In this document: in pieces, positions 40,254 through 53,229 of the stretch
Position numbering within the stretch: position 1 is the stretch's first letter
How the letters are laid out: every line of letters starts with the position of its first letter
From: Dicaeum eximium
Taxonomy: Eukaryota; Chordata; Aves; Passeriformes; Dicaeidae
DNA length: 64,000 nt
Assembly: GCA_013396995.1 (NCBI GenBank)
Contig: VWZP01009941.1
Coordinates: 2,582,748 to 2,646,747, forward strand
Direction: 5' to 3'
Program-made: the position numbers and the translations under genes
Notes under the pieces: generated by a model
Database searches by the model: none
What the model was told of the DNA's origin: nothing
What the model saw: the letters and a program-made list of their open reading frames with translations, nothing else

Positions 40254-40417
40254 GACATTTGAAATGGACCAAAGCTGAGGATATTGACATAGAAACACCG
40301 GGATCTATTCTAGTGAACACTAACCTGAGGGCTTTAATAAATAAACACACCTTTGCTTCTTTACCTCAGCATTTTCAACAATACCTCCTGCTTTTGCTTC
40401 CAGAAGTAGACAGGCAG
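40254..40417 (+). CDS. ASXL3: ASXL3 internal exon (probably exon 8): first part of the DEUBAD (ASXH) domain
   Basis: Two bases complete a glycine, then 54 codons from HLKWTKAEDIDIETPGSILV to LLLLLPEVDRQ. It is the longest coding exon here. It opens the DEUBAD domain (residues ~255 onward), the helical module through which ASXL proteins bind BAP1 and stimulate its removal of ubiquitin from histone H2A Lys119 in the nuclear PR-DUB complex. TPGSILVNTNLRALIN and the leucine run before PEVDRQ are near-invariant among ASXL1-3. HTFASLPQHFQQYL is closer to ASXL3 than to the ASXL1 or ASXL2 forms I recall. The acceptor is TTTACTCCAG at 40253; the donor is CAG|GTAAGT at 40418. It leaves in phase 0. A 20.9 kb intron follows, splitting the DEUBAD coding sequence. 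Confidence 0.96.
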
Positions 40418-43400
40418 GTAAGTAGCATCAGAAAATATTTCTGGTTTTAATGACACTTTTTTACAGTGTGTTTGCATAGGCTGATTTGACTGACTAGGAA
40501 TCATTCCAGGAAAGAATTAGAAAATCTCCATACTTTCTTAGATAAAAGTGTTAGATGTAGAATGACTGTAAAGTTTATCTATGAAAAACAGCTCCTGATT
40601 CTTTGCTTCCTGAAAACTCTGTAGCTCCCTGATTTGTCTGAATGGAAACTGGGCAGCAAATCTTTCAAACTTGCCAAATCACTTAATTAGCTTTTCTATC
40701 TATGGTGTTGAAGATAAACTTTACATGCTCAAGACTTACTTTATTTTGAGTCTCTTTTCACCTGTGATCTTCCTTGGTGCTCTGCCAGCAATGTCCAGGT
40801 CAATATTAGTTCTGTTTGTTCTCCTGCTCATCACCTTTTGCACAAGCCTACGAATGCTCTCTCAGCTCCAGTGCACTGAATCCTCTCATTCACACCTTTT
40901 ATAAGGAATATCTTCCCCAGAGCTAATGGCTCTGTACTTGGATCTGTTGAGGAGAATGATTTGGAGAGTAACAGGCTGGAAATACAATGCCTGTTCCTTC
41001 CTGCATTTGTTGATCAGATTGCAGGGTTTCATAGAGCGAGGGGAAAAAAACCAAGTCTTTCTAGCATGTCTAGTAGTTACAATAGAAAAGAGATTTCCTT
41101 TACTCACTTACCTCGCTTAGGAATTCAAACAGTCTTACCAGTTTCAATGGGGAATGCTCATGCACCTTATTTAGACTCATGAACTTACACAAATAGGGCA
41201 TTATATTTTTTGCAGATGGTCAGTATCCCTCTTTTAATATAGTAACTAGAGAATGAAGATCACTTAAATGAGTAATTAAAACCTGTATCTTAAAATCAAT
41301 ATTTCATTTCAGTATTGCAGGTTTTATTTCTTAAACTGTTAGTAGTTAGTCTACCACTAAAGCAGGGAGAAGTGCAATATGACACAAAAAAATAAATAAA
41401 AATTATATTTATGTGTGTTTACTCAGCCTCTTATCTCATTAGATACTGTTGTGGACCTTAATTCTGCATCTAATAACAGAATGCTTGAGAAAGAACATCA
41501 GAACAAGATCCATAGGAGAAACAATATAAATGTATTTATTCCCAAGCTCCAACAATGCAGTCAAAGTCAATATTGACAAGTTTTAAGAAAACTTTTTTCC
41601 CTGCTGTCAAACAGATTTTAACTAGTGCCCAGGAAATATTTTTCTGATAGTTTTGGTTTTTGTTCTCTTTCTAGTTAATTCATCAGGAAAGATTAAAAAA
41701 ATGTACTAGGTAAAATCATGTTTTCTCTCCAACCATCAAAGACCCAATGCTCATAAATTACATTTCAAATATGGTGTCTTTATTTAGAAGTTCTTTGCTC
41801 CAAAATTTATTTTTAAAAATGGAGTATCTACAACTGACAAGCCACTTACCTTCTTATCAGTGTTCTTACAGCAGAGTTTTTTGGCAAGAAAATCAAGAGA
41901 ATATTTGTTGAATTTAAACACGCTTCACTAGTTAAAAGCAGTGCATTTTTTCACTTTTATTTCAAAAATCATTCACATAATGCATCTAGTATGTTATTTC
42001 AGAGGCCCACCACTACGTAATTGGACACTGTTACTTCACAGGCAAATGTTGTGATGAGACATTTGCAGGTGTCCTTCTGTCTGTCATCTTCTCACAGCAT
42101 TCTGTGGGTTTGTGTTGTGCACCAGGTTTTCACCTGCATTTGGAAGGCAGGAGTCACCAGTCATCTCTGGAAGTTTAGTGGAAATGTTTGGCCTCTTAAG
42201 TTTGAAAGTTGTTTTCCAGTACAGAGTGGACTAGCCCTGAGCCCTCACTTTGCAGAAGTCTTAGCAGAGAAAGAAATGCATCTCTTTTCTTGATATCTGA
42301 GAATATGTCCTCAGCTATGCCAGTGTGGCATCCCAGATACAGACTGATGGAATCAAGTAAAATGATGTTATTTTCCTTCCTGTGGCAAGTGAAAAATGCC
42401 AGTGTAGTGCTCAAGAATCAAGTAAAAGGATTGAGAATTTTAGCCAGGGAGCTCTGGTGGGAGTCTCTGCTGTTGGTCACTGACTGAACAAGGCGAGGGT
42501 ATTCAGTTTTCTTCTTTTATTTCTTCCTTCTAAATCAAATGGGGCATCAGGCAAGCAAAAATGGTGCAATACTATTCTTTGAGTTAGCTGCACAACTCTG
42601 GGGGTTCAGTTTTATTGTTTTATATTGGCCTTTCCTTGATTCATTTGAAAATTCTTATTTCTGCTCTTCTGGCTCAGAAGTGTTTCCTCCCGGTGTGCTG
42701 CTCTGCAGTTGGCTGCTGTTGTCTTCCCCAGAGAAAGCTGCATTTCTGTGTTGCCATGTGGATATAGTATGTGAAGTACTGTAGTAAATGGCACTATAAA
42801 AATGTAATAGAGTTATGCTATTTGTGTATATATAGTGATCTGTGAAATAAATTACTAATGAAGTGCAGTTTCATTTAGGCTTTATTACTGCTCCACATAG
42901 AAAAACCCCATGATGAATGATTCTTTGTCATTTCTGTCATAAACACCATTTTTCTGGGTGGTAGAACTCCTCCTCCTTAAATCGTACTCAGCCAAAACTT
43001 GTCATGCATGTGTCAGTTTGAATAACCATTTTTAGAAACCATTAGTTAAGGGAGTTGAGGTTTTCTGGTTTTTTGTGTGCAAGTGTTTATTATAAATAAA
43101 TGACTTCTCTCTCAACCTTGGTTAGTCTAATGTGTTCAAGAAAAGTTCAGGGACAAGTTAGGAGCTTGTTGGGATGTGTTTTGTGATCTTTCTTTCATTT
43201 TCAAGTGTTGTGGTTGCTGTCATGGAGCTATTGGAGCCCATGGAACAAAAAGCCTTAGGAAAGATGTCCCAGAATGGAAGAAGTTGAGAACAATTCTTCT
43301 GATGTTCATGCTGTCCCTACTTCAGCTAGATTTTTGACAAAGTGAAAGAATAGGATCATTGCCCTTTTTTTCCCCTTGGGAAAAGATAAATTGTATCATG

Positions 43401-43602
43401 AGTTATAATTACAATTTAAAGTTATTTCAGCTTGCATATTAGTTTAAATTTTATTTCAATAGCAATGAGGCCTTGTGTAATTTTCTGTATTAAAAATGCC
43501 TATAAAGTTGGAGCAAGTTGGCATTAAGGTAGATGCATTTTATCAAGGATTTTATTTGTTTTGATTTGGGTTCAGAGGGAATAATATGTAGACATTGTTC
43601 AA

Positions 43603-43905
43603 ATAATAGAAACAAAGAATGTCCTGATTGGAAGGGACCCATGAGGATCATCCCAGTCAAGCTTCTCACTCTGCACAGGACAGCCCCAAAAATCCCACCA
43701 CATGCATTGTCCAAATGCTTCTTGAACTGTGTCAGGCTTGGTGCTGTGACCACTTCCCTGGGGAGCCTGTTCCAGTGCCCAAACACCCTCTGGGTGAAGA
43801 ACCTCTTCCTAATATCCAACCTAAGCCTCCCCTGACACAACTTCAGGCCATTCCCTCAGGTCCTGTCGCTGGTCACCACAGAGAAGAGATCAGTGCCTGA
43901 GAAGC
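43603..43905 (-). mobile_element. CR1 LINE 3' fragment, minus strand
   Basis: On the minus strand it encodes the C-terminal end of the CR1 ORF2 (RKRFFTQRVFGHWNRLPREV, then VTAPSLTQFKKHLDNA) followed by the 3' UTR ending GGGTCCCTTCCAATCAGGAC. That is the usual 5'-truncated avian CR1 structure. A few differences from the CR1 sequence I know suggest a moderately young copy. Confidence 0.9.
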
Positions 43906-46900
43906 AGCCATGTCCCAGACTCGTCTTTTTAGCAGGCTGCTAAAATCTTGTCTCACTGCACACTAGGAACCTCATGACTGAAAATCGAACATCCAGATTT
44001 TCAGCTGTTCATTAATCTGGTGGATTCAAAGACTCAAAATCCTTGAAGCTCAGCTGATACAGAAGCCTGTTGGTGATTCCCTGGGAGACATATATGACTG
44101 AGCTGGAAATATAGAAAACATGCAGGTGTAGAAAATATATGTAAAGAAAAGTCTCTGCACAAGAGATTTAAGTTATCACAACTTCCAGCAAAGTATTTTG
44201 CTTTACAGCTCTAATTAGAACATTCTACAGCTAAAGAACAATGGATTTTTCATCAGATACCTACTCTGACATTGATACATCAAGGTGATAATTACATGTA
44301 ACAGAAGCCTTCTTGACCACCTCTCAGCAAATACCTTCAGGAAGTTTCTCTGCATATCTAGATTGCTGTATGGCATCAGTGAGTCTTTAAATATTAATTA
44401 AACAATATACATTGTGCAAGGATGAATAACAGGTTGCAGAAAATGAATGGCAGTTGGCAATGTTGTGTCTACACCAGCTTTCCTTGTTGGTGCTTCTGGG
44501 AAGTCAAATTCCTGCTCTTAACACTGGGGAATAGGCAAAATGAAGGGAAACACACCCACCTACTTAGCTTCCAAAAAGAGAAGTGTTACATTATTTGAAG
44601 AGTAGCAGAAAGCTGAAGTGATTTTACTGATCCTTAGAGAGCTGAAAAAATGTTCTTTCCTGAATGCTCTGAAAAGAAAGTGTGTCTTTCCAGACTCTAT
44701 GACTGCTTAACACCTTTCTGATCTTTGAGAATTTAACTCTATCTTGCATTTTCTTTTCTGGTAATACTGGGTTCTTTTGAGTCTCTTGTGATTTGCACGT
44801 GGCCTACCCTTTCACATAGGATGTGAATTTCTTCCTACAAAAATTCTTCCTACAATTTCTTCCTACTTCAAAGCCTCCTCAGACATGTGGATTAGATAGC
44901 ACTGCCATTTAATCAGACCAAATCTGTTCAGGAGGAACATATAAAACACTAGAGGTAATCCCAGTAATAGTTATATCTTGTCTCAGCTTTACTTATTTAA
45001 TGAAATTAAGCAATTATATATGTTTTATCTGCAGTTATAGATAGTTGTTAGTTACTTAAATTTCAAACTTCAGTATTCTTAAGGAATAACTTGAGGTGTG
45101 TAGTATTGCAGAAGGGCCTGTGAATATTTCAGGTTTGTAGCAGGTCAGTCTACTGAAAAGAAAAACATGATGTACAAATGAAAGGATTCTAAAATGGGTC
45201 AAAACCCACCTTATTATCTTTCTTTTAATTTCTAAATCAGCAAATCAAGTGTTGGTATTGCTAGTATTGTTATGCAATCCATCACAGTATTCTTTTATTT
45301 TAAGGTTAGTGCAGGTTCTGTGTTTCTGTCTTGGCCTGTTCATTTTAGGTTGGTGCAGTTTGAATCTGTCACCTTGTAGAGATTCCTTGTCCTCTTGCAT
45401 TGAGAAAAGGCACAGGGTGATGTCAGTTAGTGATTTACTCTGTTCCATTTAAAATAATAAGTAATTTTGAGAAAGGTTATCTACAGAATTCCAATTCAAA
45501 CCTGTTTTCATGCAGTATGAATCAGCTTAATATCTGTTTCTACAATTTGAGCAATGATAGCAAAAGGTAACCATTGTTTTTGATTTGCACAAATTACTCC
45601 TACTCCCAAGCCCATCAGTTGAAATTCTGTGGTGGAGACTGGGTAATGAATAATACAACATATTCTTTTACTTGTAAAAGGCAAGAAGAGAAGTCTGGTA
45701 TCTGACATTCTGTATGCTTAGTATTTAGTAGGTGCCTTACTGTATACTAGTTTTTTATTAGAAGAGAGTAAGTGAAGCTTGATTTTCACAGTTTGTTTCT
45801 TGTAGCAATGTAACCATCTCCCTGCTTGTTTTATTAACTTCATCATTGCTTGAGGATTATATGTGCCATTAGTATTTTGCAGAATTTCCTTTATAAAAAG
45901 ACCAACTGCAGAAATTAGTGCTGCGTGTATTATTTGCTTCCAGCTTTATTTTATGTTTCTCTCCGTGGAGTTATTGTGTAGTGGTAGTTAAATGGTTACC
46001 TTCTCTTATTAGCTGCCTTTTTTGCTTATACTACAATCTTTTAGCTTTGTCCTTTTCCATTCTCTACCAATCAGGAGCTTTCAAATATTTATTGTTATGT
46101 TCCTGTAAATGTTTGAGTTTTATACTGAAATAGTTTTAGGGTTATGACAAAAGCATTTAGTTCAGAGAACATTTACAATTGAAGGTTAAATGTAACATAT
46201 GTCATCTGCACCTAAGCAGATTTAAAAAGCTGTTAAATTGGCACCCCTGTGTGTGCAGTAATTGAAGGTCATTTTATGACACATTTCTCCCTTTAGCTGA
46301 CATTTTTTCTTCGGTTTTACTGGATGATGAGGACAGCATGGTGTTGTTGTAATGTGCCTTATTTGTACAGCTTTATTAGGGTAGTTTTAATGGAGGTATC
46401 TTGCAGACTAAATATATGAAGATCTTCCAAAGATTTAAGCTGCCTTTTCCATAAAATTCTGGGTCTGATTCCTGAGCTGAGCTAGCCAAGGGTTTTCAGA
46501 CAGGTTACTATACCCAGCTGACCCTCTGTCCTTATGCAGCAATTTAATACTTATTTTATCTAACACACCTGTATGGATGGTGTACATGTGTATTTCACAG
46601 TCATGTATTAACAACAAACATCAGTTTCACGTTACGTGAGTTGAAAGCTAAAGCATTTTACTTCAAAATCCCAGTTGTCTTTAGCTACAAGAAACCTATT
46701 CTTTCAGCTTCCCTAGGCAGTCCAGAAAGGCTCACTGCAATTGCTTTGCAATCTGGCTGCTCTGATTGATGTGTTAATGGAATTCTTGTTTGCTTGTTTG
46801 CAGTAATCCCTAGAGGTCCTTCTCAGTATCAGAATGTCTACATATGTGAATAGGAAGCTTTACATTTTTGATTAAGTGTCATGGTTTCATATTTCTGCAG

Positions 46901-49900
46901 GCTTGGTCACTGTATTTCAGAAGTGTGAATCAGTGTTCTCCACCCTGCCACATCCATGTTGTGGGAGTTCTTTTTTGATTTCTAAAGCCTAGTTACAAGC
47001 TCTTGTCACACTTAAAACATGTCTCACCTTTAAGAACACAGAGGTGTGTTTTGCAGAGGTGTTAGCAGAACTATTGCATTTGCTTCTGTCTGTAGCAAGG
47101 CTAAACTCAGTTGGAACATCTAGTAGGATACAGCAATGGTGCTGTGCCCCCTGAAAGCTAAAAAATAAAAGATCCACAGCTGTCTCTGCAGTATCCTTTC
47201 CCATAAGTCCTTCTGATGTGTGAGGGCCCTTCACTCAAGGTTGTTCTGATGCAGACTAGTGAAGCTTTTGTTCCCCTCTTGTTCCCTTCAAGCAAGTTTT
47301 CTAAAGTACTGTGCACAGCTGTTAGCGCTTAAAAAAAAAAAAAGAGGACTTTGTATGCAATACAAGTTCCATTTACATTTGACAGAATTATTAGTACTTT
47401 AAAAAGGGAAGAGAACTGATAAAGCACCTTCCTTCCAGTGGGAAAGCAAGTGCCTCACATAAGTGCCTTTTTAAAAGACTGTGCTAGGAGCTGTGTTATG
47501 AGAGTATAACTAATGTGTGGACATAAGTGGTAACTTATATGGGCACAAGAGACTGGTGTTCTGCAAGTTATGTAGCTGTTAAGGATGCACTGCAGTACTG
47601 CAGTGTGTAGTGTTACAACTGTGCCTCCCTTGCAAAGTGCTAATAGTTAAGTGATATGAGTCAGTCATGGTGCCTCCAGTGCTGCCACTGTATGGCTGTG
47701 CAGGAATTAGATGGAGAGCAGAACATTCCTTTCCATTCTGATGGAATATTTCCATTTCCATTTTCATTTCCAACAGGATATTGGATGCAGGTGTGGCAAA
47801 AGAAGAGGAAGCAGAAGTGATCTATCCGTGCTTCTGCAGCCCTCTCCCCCTTGTCACCCTTACTCCCACCTTCTCTTTCTGCTTTTCCCCTTGCCTTTCC
47901 CTCTCCTCACCCTTTTCCAGTATATTTGTTTGGCTTAAATACAAAAGGGAAAAAAAAGTTGAGACTTTTTTTCCTAATTATTTCAGAACATTACTATTCT
48001 TTGAATTATTTAATCTCAGATTTCATTTAGCTTGTTCTTGCTTGTGTTAAGGACAGGCAGCCCTTTTTTTTTGCCTAGAAAGACAGTGTTTCCTAATGCC
48101 TAGAGGAAAGGGATTGGATGCAGGATTTTCATTTTTGACAGTCATCAAAAATGACTGACTACTTTTAGATGCTTACATGTAACTTCCCTCACCTTCTGCT
48201 TTTTGGGCTCAAAGGTATATGTTTATAATTTTATTGTGAAAGGCTAAGTGAATAGACCCTGGTTGTTTATATCCCTTTTCCTGCACTCTCCACAAAATAG
48301 GAACATTCTTGGATAATTTAATAATGTTTAACTTTCTCAGAGTCTCTAGTCATCTTTCCTTAAACAAGTTCCATACATGCTTGCCTTGATCACAATCCAT
48401 ATATGCTTTTCTGCCTATTTTTCCCCCAGGGTTATATGCCTTTTCTAGTACCTTTGTAAATACTTGCTTTTTTCTGTGTGTTCTGACATGCTTGGGTTCA
48501 TTAATTACGTGAACTATGTATTAGAAAAAAGGGGTTTTAATTGTTACTTCTAGAATTTGAATGCAGTTAGGTGGTACTGTTTGCTGCATGTTCTACGTTT
48601 TTTTCTATTTTGAATGGGTTTTGTTTCATGTTAAAACATGCTTTATCTTTTCATTTTGCCAGATTTATTACTTGCCTAAAATTCTTCATCTAAGTTCTTG
48701 CATCCGAGCTCAAACAGATTGGATTCTATTGTCTTTTTTGACACTACAGTGTATTGGAATGAATATAGCTATCCCACTTGTCTTCTTGATTTAGACAAGG
48801 TCTAAATTAACAAGTCACATTTCATTTTGAAAACATATGTTTGTAATTCTTCAGTCTTACTCGGCATACTTCTCACTTTAGTGAAGATGGAAAAGGTCTT
48901 TGTTTCTTTCTCTAAAAGATGCTTCTTGCCTTTCTCCTCATGTCTGAAGCAATTATTCCTATAGTAGAAGATGTTTTCTTTTTCATCCTTTGATATTTTA
49001 CTTCTAAGTTTAATCTGGTTATTTTTTATAGGACTAAAGTAATACTCAGAATCACTTTCACCATCTGTCTTAAAAATCTGTCTTTTCATTTTGTATTTGA
49101 AGGCAGACTGTTCATGTTATGTCAGTGATCAGGTAGAAATGACAAAGAGCTTTTCTTATTAGGATTGATAACTTCATAATCAGAACTAAAGAAAATTAGC
49201 CATAATCTGTGTCATGTTACCCTTTACTGTGAAAAGGTGAGAGCCATGGGAGAGAGCTTATACAGGGTGAACATGAGCACCCAAGCTGAGGTACATCAGA
49301 ATTGCTGAGAGAGCCACAGAGTGAGCTGGTACCTATTTGTGTCACCTCCCCAGACCTGAAGTTGTGGTGGCTGACTTTTTTGTTCTTTCAGCAGCTCTTA
49401 AGCCAGACCATATATTTCTGTCTGCTATATTTATGTATGTATATAGTGTTGGATGTATCTCTTACCATTCATGTGTCTCTCAGTGTTACTGTAGATGTTC
49501 TGTGGTCACAACAGCAAAAAGGCCCCGGTAATTGCATCTTGTCAGAAGTATTTCCTTTATATTCCTGTTTATATACTTCTTACTCAGAAACTCCTCCTCT
49601 GTTGGTTTTAAATACATGGTAACTGGTTTAAGAAAGGGTAGATTTTTCACCAGCCATGGCACTGTGTAAATTTAATGTGCATTTTACTGTTTGAGATGAG
49701 CCTCTTAGTGTTCCTTATCTTCAGGCAAAGAAACAATTGCTGTCCTATTGTGTCTGTGGGTTTTTGTGAGGCTTGTCTATTTTTTTAAATGTTCCACATC
49801 TTCACCTGCATTACTTCTTCCACATTCCTACCATTTGTGTCCTCAAGACCTGAAATCATCAATGTTTTGTACTAAACTTGGTAATTACCGCCTCTTAGCT

Positions 49901-50149
49901 ATTCACCCCTCTCTTGTTTTTTTTTCCTCTCCGGNAATTGTTGACAAGCTTTGCTTCTCTTGAAACAAAAGACAGGTAGAAGAAAAGGGGAATGGTTGTT
50001 GCCCTCAAGGGAATCAGCATGTGTGTGGACCTCTGCTACAGGGTGGATTACAGTGTGGTTCAGATTTTAGGGGTCTGGGTCAGAGAAGAGGCAGTGGCAT
50101 GAATGCCATGGTGATGTGAGTTTAACAGACCATCCCATCTAACTCAGCA

Positions 50150-50650
50150 CTCCCAGGGCCTCGCCTAGAGTACCTTGTCCAGTTCTAGGAGTTTGCCTAG
50201 GTAAGAAAAGGGCCAGGGGCAGTTTTATCAGTGTGTATAAAAGGATGTGGCACTACCAGCGGAAGTAGATACAAACCAAAAGGCAGGAGCTTTCATATGG
50301 AAACGAAGTAAAACTTTTTCTAGTGAGGGCACAGGGTGCCAAGGGAGGTTGTGAGTTCTCCATCCTTGGACATAATAAAAACTAATTGATTTTTATTTCA
50401 GTCTGAAGTGTACTGTTGTAGTTCAATTATACAAACATGTTAATGTTTTCAGTCCGATTCTCTCAGGTCTGGCAGATGAATGAAAGGCTTGTGCCTTAAC
50501 TTGAAATGTTATCTATCACATGTACAGGTACTTCCTGTGGATGGGGCTTTGTGCAACCTGGCCTAGCGTAAGGTGTCTCAGGCCATGGCAGGGGTTGGAA
50601 CTAGATGATCTTTTAAGGTCCCGTCCAACTCAAACCATTCTTTGATTTAG
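50150..50650 (+). mobile_element. CR1 LINE 3' fragment, interrupted
   Basis: The left part has CR1-like CTTGTCCAGTTCTAGGA, AAACTTTTTCTAGTGAGGGC and AAGGGAGGTTGTGAGTTCTC. The right part has TTTGTGCAACCTGGCCTAGC and GTTGGAACTAGATGATCTTT, ending near ACCATTCTTTGATT. About 140 bases between roughly 50390 and 50530 do not resemble CR1. Either an insertion or two different CR1 pieces would explain it. Confidence 0.7.
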
Positions 50651-53229
50651 TGTAGGAAAGCATACACCATTTTGTACTGGAAATTATGTGGGTTATTCCA
50701 TTTCTGGTTTCTAAATCAAATTTAAAAAGAAAATATGGTCTTGATTATGGACAGCTCAGCAGAAACATCTGTTCAGTCAACCTTTAAGCAACAACAACAC
50801 CAGGGAGGCTGCACTAAACAAAATACCATTTTCATTAAATAAATACTACTAAGTTATCGTCTTCAATATTAAGCTTGGCCAGTTCAGCTCAGAAGCTGTG
50901 GAAAGAACCCAGAAGAGAGCACTAAAATTTGCATGAGTCATAAAAATGTTTAAAGAAAAATTACTGGACATGAGCTTTTTAATCTACCAGAACAAAATTA
51001 AAAGTGAAGAGTATCAAATTTAATACAATCAACTGCTCTTTTCATACAATAGACAGCTAACTCATGAAGTCTTTTGCATACTAAAAGTTAGTATTGATTG
51101 CTGCCACAGTTCAACTGATATGAGTAGAAGATGATGGATGCATATATATGAGTAGTAGCCACAGTTATACCAAACAGACTGAAATATTTATGAACATCAA
51201 AATTCACTTTTCAAGTCTTATGCCAGCTAAACTAAATAGAAATATAAAATTTTTATTTGACAGCTTTCCTAGTAATTTGCTATTATGTGATGTTTTAGGA
51301 GCTTTATCTACATGATCTGTTCCTTACAATTATCAAGGTTAGTTCAACCTCTGCTTTGATCTGATATTGTTACCATATGGTACCACTTAGATATGACTAA
51401 ATGCTGAAAAATACAGCATCTTTGCTTTGCACTGAGTTGTGTAGCAGAAACACTACCATCAGAAATGCAGCCATTGTTTAACAGAACTTACAGATTTTTT
51501 GTGACAACTACAGCTGCTTTTCCTTTTGACCCAAGTGCATTCACACTCATTCTCTATTATAGACTTGCCAGCTGTTGGAGCATCCTTTTAGTTTGGTCCC
51601 ATTTATCACAATCTCTTTTGAATAGTAGTTGTGTAAGTGGAAAAATGACTTTTAGATAGGTAATGGCATACTTGAACAGTCAGCAGTATTCTATAGGAAA
51701 TGGAGAAACTCAATTATTTTCGTACTAGAAATACATGCGAGTTCACTGAAAAGTATTTTGCAGATGGATAGAAGTTAAGTTTTATAATTGCCATCTGTTA
51801 TTTAACAAGGAGAGCTCTAGCTGTGGATAACTCCTTGACATAATTGGTTCCCAGGTCATTAGCCAAAGTAGTGAACAGGATAATGATTGTTTTGTGTTAT
51901 TGTAGAGAATTTAGGCTTTTATAAGTGCAAGCAGATCTTGTTAGTTTCTGAAGAATGTGTTAGTCAGAACATGAATAGTCCAGAGACTAACAGGAGCATG
52001 TATAGTAATAAGTTCTGTTTCACTTTTTAGTACCTTGTATTAAATATTGTTATGGACAAAGTATAGTCCATTTATAGTCTATTATATTAAGCCATGTAGT
52101 ATATGGCTTAGGCTCTGCAGCCATTCAGTATTTCCCAATGTGAATTTTTGTCTCTTGGGCTAAATGAGAAATCCCTTTGACAGGGTTGCCACACTCAGCC
52201 TCAAGGGAGAAAGTATCTACCTTGACTTTTAACATGGCTCAAGCTATCAACTGCTAGTAAATAAGTGGTTCATGAATAAGTAAGGATCCTTCCAGCCATC
52301 ATGAAGCATAACTGGTAGCAGATACAACTGGTTTGTGTTTGAGAATGATGGTTCCAGAAACTGAGTGTAATCTAAGGTTTTAATTGCATGCAGGCAAGCT
52401 AAACCATTATCTTATGACATCACAGTGATTCTGAAGGTCACTCTGTCCAAATGAGGGGCTCTTTCAGATACAAATCACGAGCTGTGGTCAGTTATATTAG
52501 ACTGCATAGAGTGACTCCACTGGAAGGGCATCAAGAGCTTAGAAGTCTGGAATGCAAGGACTGACTTTTAAGCACCTTCCTTTGAAATTGGAGGTTGGCA
52601 GTTGGTCAGAAGTTAAATATATGCAAGAGCACTTTTAGTTTTCTTTTTAATGATGTTGTAATAGGTGGCAATTTGTTATACCATCCTGACACAGAAAACA
52701 TGGCAAAAAAGGAAATTTTATCTCGTCTTCTTTACACTAAGGCAAAATCAGCAATGTCTGATTTTCTTTATATTGGCTAAAACTTTTCTTGGCTGTTTGG
52801 TGACGGAGAATTCAGAGCCTCTCCCACAGAAATCTAGCGCTTCATTGTTTTCACTGGTAGAAAGCTTTTTCCTCGGGGTCTGATCTAAATCTCTCCTGTT
52901 GCAATTCTGACTGTTACTCTTTGTTCCTTTTGGCATCTACATGTAGAGTGTGGAGATTGCTGTGTCCCTGTTCCTTTTTCTTGAGAAACAGCCCATAATA
53001 ATGCAGTCTTTGTAGATCTAGCACCCTAAGTCTGTTCTTAGCCTCATTTATCTCCTTTGCATTTTGTACGGGTTCTGAGTTGCATCAGTCAGAATTGAAT
53101 GTATTTACTCCAGCTCAACTGGTAAGTAACACCAAGGAGAGCAAAACTTATTTCTCTGCTTTTACACAGTACTCCTGTTTGTAACTTAGAGTGTTATGCT
53201 CACCTTCTTTGCAATAGCAAGGTTGACTT

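Noticed and set aside
43490..43840. 116-codon minus-strand frame as a host gene
   Set aside because: The recognisable part is the C-terminus of CR1 ORF2 plus read-through into flanking sequence.
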